Below are positions 5,326-6,819 of a DNA stretch of 6,819 nt, piece after piece. The notes below the pieces were generated by a model. That model made no database searches. It was not told where the DNA came from and saw only the letters and a program-made list of their open reading frames with translations. Within the stretch, counting starts at the first letter, position 1, and the number at the start of each line of letters is the position of its first letter. Made by a program: the position numbers and the translations under genes. Source of the DNA: Phycisphaera sp. (GTDB taxonomy: Bacteria > Planctomycetota > Phycisphaerae > Phycisphaerales > Phycisphaeraceae); contig JARFRI010000284.1 in NCBI GenBank assembly GCA_029287335.1, forward strand, positions 1 to 6,819, written 5' to 3'.

Positions 5326-5400
5326 CTTCGGGCCTCGGTCTCGTGTGTCACTTCACCGACGGCACAGGCACGTCGGAGCAAAGCGAGATTGTAGCAGTTT
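5326..5400 (-). promoter_or_regulatory. Candidate EIIA promoter and leader with a hairpin
   Basis: On the minus strand TACAAT (5388-5393) is a good -10 match; no clear -35 is seen about 17 bp upstream. Transcription would begin near 5381, leaving a leader of about 55 nt. Within it CCGACG (5356-5361) and CGTCGG (5371-5376) form a perfect 6-bp stem with a 9-nt loop, about 20 nt ahead of the ribosome binding site (5333-5336). This may allow EIIA and HPr to be made separately from HPF. Confidence 0.35.
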
Positions 5401-5519
5401 TAGGGAATCGGTATTAGCGAGTCGGGAGTAGGCAAAAGCAGCAAGCGAGGGTCTGATGAGTCACGCGCACGAGAATCCATGCTCGAACCTATTGCCTATT
5501 GCCGATTCCCGACTCCCTC
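5401..5519. repeat. Second pair of opposed 7-bp-phased degenerate arrays
   Basis: On the plus strand five contiguous heptamers fill 5401-5435: TAGGGAA (5401), TCGGTAT (5408), TAGCGAG (5415), TCGGGAG (5422) and TAGGCAA (5429). On the minus strand TCGGGAA (5512-5506), TCGGCAA (5505-5499), TAGGCAA (5498-5492) and a partial TAGG (5491-5488) continue in phase. The consensus is T-A/C-G-G-G/C-A-A. The arrays are inverted around about 52 bp (5436-5487) in which no feature is seen. Two 9-bp perfect stems are possible, 5403-5411 with 5502-5510 and 5419-5427 with 5507-5515, and they compete for the same right-hand bases. The element lies just past the HPF stop (5528). In shifted phase the units read AATCGGC and AATAGGC, similar in form to the AATGACC units at 4408-4477. 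Confidence 0.7.
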
Positions 5520-5527
5520 CCGAATCC

Positions 5528-5827
5528 TTACTTATGGCTGCGCAGCTTCTCTTTCAGGTCCGTCAGCTGGCGTTCCATCTTCTTCACCGCGGCCTCGATG
5601 CCGTGGTAGAGGTCTTCGTTGTTGGCGTTGGCGACGAGGTGGTCCTGGCCGTCGACGTGGGCGATGAACTCGACGTCGTAGCTGTGCCCATCCTGAGATT
5701 TTTCGACCACGATCTCGATCTTGGAGAGACGGTCGTAATAGCGCGAGAGCTTGCCCGCCTTTTCATTGGCGTGCTGCTGGATCGTGTCGGTGATCGGCAT
5801 GTGTCGGCCGGTGATGATGATGTCCAT
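5528..5827 (-). CDS. hpf: Ribosome hibernation promoting factor, short form
   Basis: This 99-residue protein is of the HPF/RaiA (sigma-54 modulation) family. It begins MDIIITGRHMPITDTIQQHA, the conserved first strand and helix of the family, followed by KLSRYYDRLSKIEIVVEK (26-43), SYDVEFIAHVDGQDHLVANANNEDLYHGIE in the second half, and a basic C-terminal helix ending LKEKLRSHK. It binds the 30S decoding region in starved cells and promotes inactive ribosomes. The long-form C-terminal dimerisation domain is absent, so 100S formation would follow the short-HPF route, if it occurs. The start is ATG 5827, with AAGGAG 5 nt upstream; a frame open to 5914 lacks such support and its first 29 residues do not fit the family. 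The DUF502 stop is 28 bp upstream. Confidence 0.93.
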   Translation of the reverse strand: MDIIITGRHMPITDTIQQHANEKAGKLSRYYDRLSKIEIVVEKSQDGHSYDVEFIAHVDGQDHLVANANNEDLYHGIEAAVKKMERQLTDLKEKLRSHK

Positions 5828-5832
5828 CGGGT

Positions 5833-5838
5833 CTCCTT
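5833..5838 (-). promoter_or_regulatory. Ribosome binding site AAGGAG for hpf
   Basis: This strong Shine-Dalgarno hexamer ends 5 nt before ATG 5827. It lies between the DUF502 stop and hpf and decides the hpf start against the earlier in-frame ATG at 5914. Confidence 0.85.
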
Positions 5839-5855
5839 TGTAAAAGATGCTTAAT

Positions 5856-6770
5856 TTACTCGTGACTTGATTCGGGAAGCGTGCGTCGGTCGCTGGCCGG
5901 ACCCCGGCGATCACTGCTGGGACTCTGTCGGCTGATCGTTTGTGAAGGCGGCACGAGCACCCCGCCGGACACCGCGAACTTCAGCGCATCCTCGATCGTG
6001 ATCCCCAAGTCGATCGTGTCCTTCACCGGCACCGTGATCACGTACCCGGTAAACGGCGTCGGCGAGCTGGGCACAAAGACCGTCAGGCAAGGCTCGCCCA
6101 TCGCGTCCTCGATCATCCGCATCGTGTCGCCCGTCACCAGTCCCACCGAGTACAACCCCTTGCGCGGGTACTCGACCGCCACTACACGATTGAACTTGAG
6201 CTGCTGCTCAGAGTCGCCAAAGAAAAAGTCGGTGACCTGCTTCACCGCCGGGTACACCCGACGGATCAACGGCACACGATCGATGATCTTCTCGCCACGC
6301 AACTTCAACTGTCGGCCGATCACATTGGAAACCAACGCACCGGCAAAGTAGAACAGGATCACCGCGATGATCAGCCCGATCAGGTCCAGCACGTGCCAGT
6401 TACCCACCGCGATCGTGTTCCACTTCTTTTGAAGCTGCACCCGCCTGGCATCGAGCACGATCTCCGGCTGGTCCTTCATCCACAAAAGCCGGCGGTCACG
6501 CAGGATCGACTCGATCGCCGAGCCGGGCAGGCTCGGCACCATCTTCTCGAGATCCTCACGCTGCTCGTCACGCTTGATCTCCCAGGCCTGCTCCTGCAGA
6601 GCAGTCAAATACTCGGCCCGGCTCTGCCAGACATCCGCGTAGTCCTCGTCGGTCGCGACGGGCCAATCGGTGAACTGGATCACGATGCCCTGCACGCCCC
6701 AGTTGATCTGTGCCGCGATCTTGTCACGCACAAAGCCGTAGGCAAACACCAGCAGCCAGAGCGTCAACAC
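5856..6770 (-). CDS. DUF502 family membrane protein, 5' end missing
   Basis: 305 codons are genuine, ending at TAA 5856-5858. The coding sequence runs into the contig end at 6770, so the start is lost. An apparent GTG start at 6785 is adapter sequence, giving the false N-terminus MYKRQ. Counting from the first genuine residue, the end of a first membrane helix (about 1-14) is followed by a long charged stretch (about 17-126), a second helix (about 127-150) and the DUF502 core: IDRVPLIRRVYPAVKQVTDF, then EYPRKGLYSVGLVTGD, TVFVPSSPTPFTGYVITVPV and a region ending ALKFAVSGGVLVP. A Ser/Arg-rich tail follows. The stretch between the helices is much longer than the few dozen residues usual in the family. 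The function of DUF502 is not firmly known. It is probably co-transcribed with hpf, 28 bp downstream. Confidence 0.88.
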   Translation of the reverse strand: MLTLWLLVFAYGFVRDKIAAQINWGVQGIVIQFTDWPVATDEDYADVWQSRAEYLTALQEQAWEIKRDEQREDLEKMVPSLPGSAIESILRDRRLLWMKDQPEIVLDARRVQLQKKWNTIAVGNWHVLDLIGLIIAVILFYFAGALVSNVIGRQLKLRGEKIIDRVPLIRRVYPAVKQVTDFFFGDSEQQLKFNRVVAVEYPRKGLYSVGLVTGDTMRMIEDAMGEPCLTVFVPSSPTPFTGYVITVPVKDTIDLGITIEDALKFAVSGGVLVPPSQTISRQSPSSDRRGPASDRRTLPESSHE

Positions 6771-6819
6771 CTGTCTCTTATACACATCTCCGAGCCCACG
6801 AGACGAACAATTCCATCTC
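6771..6819. other. Illumina Nextera adapter read-through (not genomic)
   Basis: Positions 6771-6789 (CTGTCTCTTATACACATCT) are the Tn5 mosaic end used in Nextera libraries. Positions 6790-6804 (CCGAGCCCACGAGAC) are the read-2 adapter arm. The next 10 bases (6805-6814, GAACAATTCC) occupy the i7 index position, and ATCTC (6815-6819) matches the first bases of the P7 end. The order is exactly that of an untrimmed library insert, so this is contamination at the contig end, not a mobile element. Confidence 0.98.

Noticed and set aside
4576..5431. Long plus-strand frames opposite HPr and EIIA
   Set aside because: They are antisense to genes with intact catalytic motifs and show no family features or ribosome binding sites.
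5453..5475. CTGATGAG followed by GAGAA, reminiscent of a hammerhead ribozyme core
   Set aside because: The bases after CTGATGA cannot form the required stem II, the GAAA box is GAGA, and no stem I/III partners are seen.
5828..5914. Longer HPF starting at 5914
   Set aside because: The extra 29 residues do not match the family, overlap the end of DUF502, and the strong AAGGAG site is placed for ATG 5827.
6771..6785. GTG start giving the N-terminus MYKRQ for the DUF502 gene
   Set aside because: These codons are the reverse complement of the Nextera mosaic end, so the start is artificial; the genuine reading begins at 6770.
6771..6789. Tn5 transposon end as evidence for a mobile element
   Set aside because: It is followed by library adapter, index and P7 bases at the extreme contig end, which fits only library construction.

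Overview
The window looks like a short chromosomal contig from a planctomycete, most likely Phycisphaerae-like. This is inferred from the high GC content, two C-x2-C-G-Y-P zinc-ribbon proteins, a pair of related small lipoproteins, a DUF2752 membrane protein and the repeat-rich intergenic gaps. No rRNA or marker phylogeny is available to prove it. The right end is not biological: positions 6771-6819 are Illumina Nextera adapter read-through (transposon end, a 10-base index and the first bases of P7), so the last gene is cut by the contig end. The left end also cuts a gene.

Layout. 1-94 (minus): the first 31 codons of a zinc-ribbon protein. 95-196: a gap holding an inverted pair of 26-bp REP-like palindromes; one arm supplies the stop codon of the next gene. 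192-2966 (minus): a probable four-gene operon transcribed leftwards, consisting of a DUF2752 membrane protein, two related lipoproteins and a divergent GT-B glycosyltransferase-like protein joined by an ATGA overlap. 2967-3001: a 35-bp divergent promoter region. 3002-4373 (plus): a four-TM protein with a C-terminal zinc ribbon, then phosphatidylserine synthase (pssA). 4374-4487: a convergent gap with two opposed arrays of a degenerate 7-bp repeat. 4488-6770 (minus): HPr, EIIA (PtsN-like), a short ribosome hibernation factor (HPF) and a 5'-truncated DUF502 membrane protein. The gap 5326-5527 inside this cluster carries a second pair of opposed 7-bp-phased arrays plus a possible promoter and leader hairpin for EIIA.

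How it fits together. hpf, ptsN and a HPr gene in that order recall the proteobacterial rpoN-hpf-ptsN-rapZ-ptsO locus, but rpoN and rapZ are absent here and DUF502 lies upstream. EIIA and HPr keep their phosphorylated histidines, so they can form the lower part of a regulatory phosphorelay; no Enzyme I or HPr kinase is in view. pssA makes phosphatidylserine for membrane lipid synthesis. The lipoprotein operon is probably an envelope function, but its role is unknown.

No complete new system is evident. The signals most worth a second look are the 7-bp-phased inverted arrays in two separate gaps, the REP-like doublet, and the division of genes into those with clear Shine-Dalgarno sites and those with a TANNNT hexamer 5-7 nt before the ATG (a leaderless-mRNA pattern).
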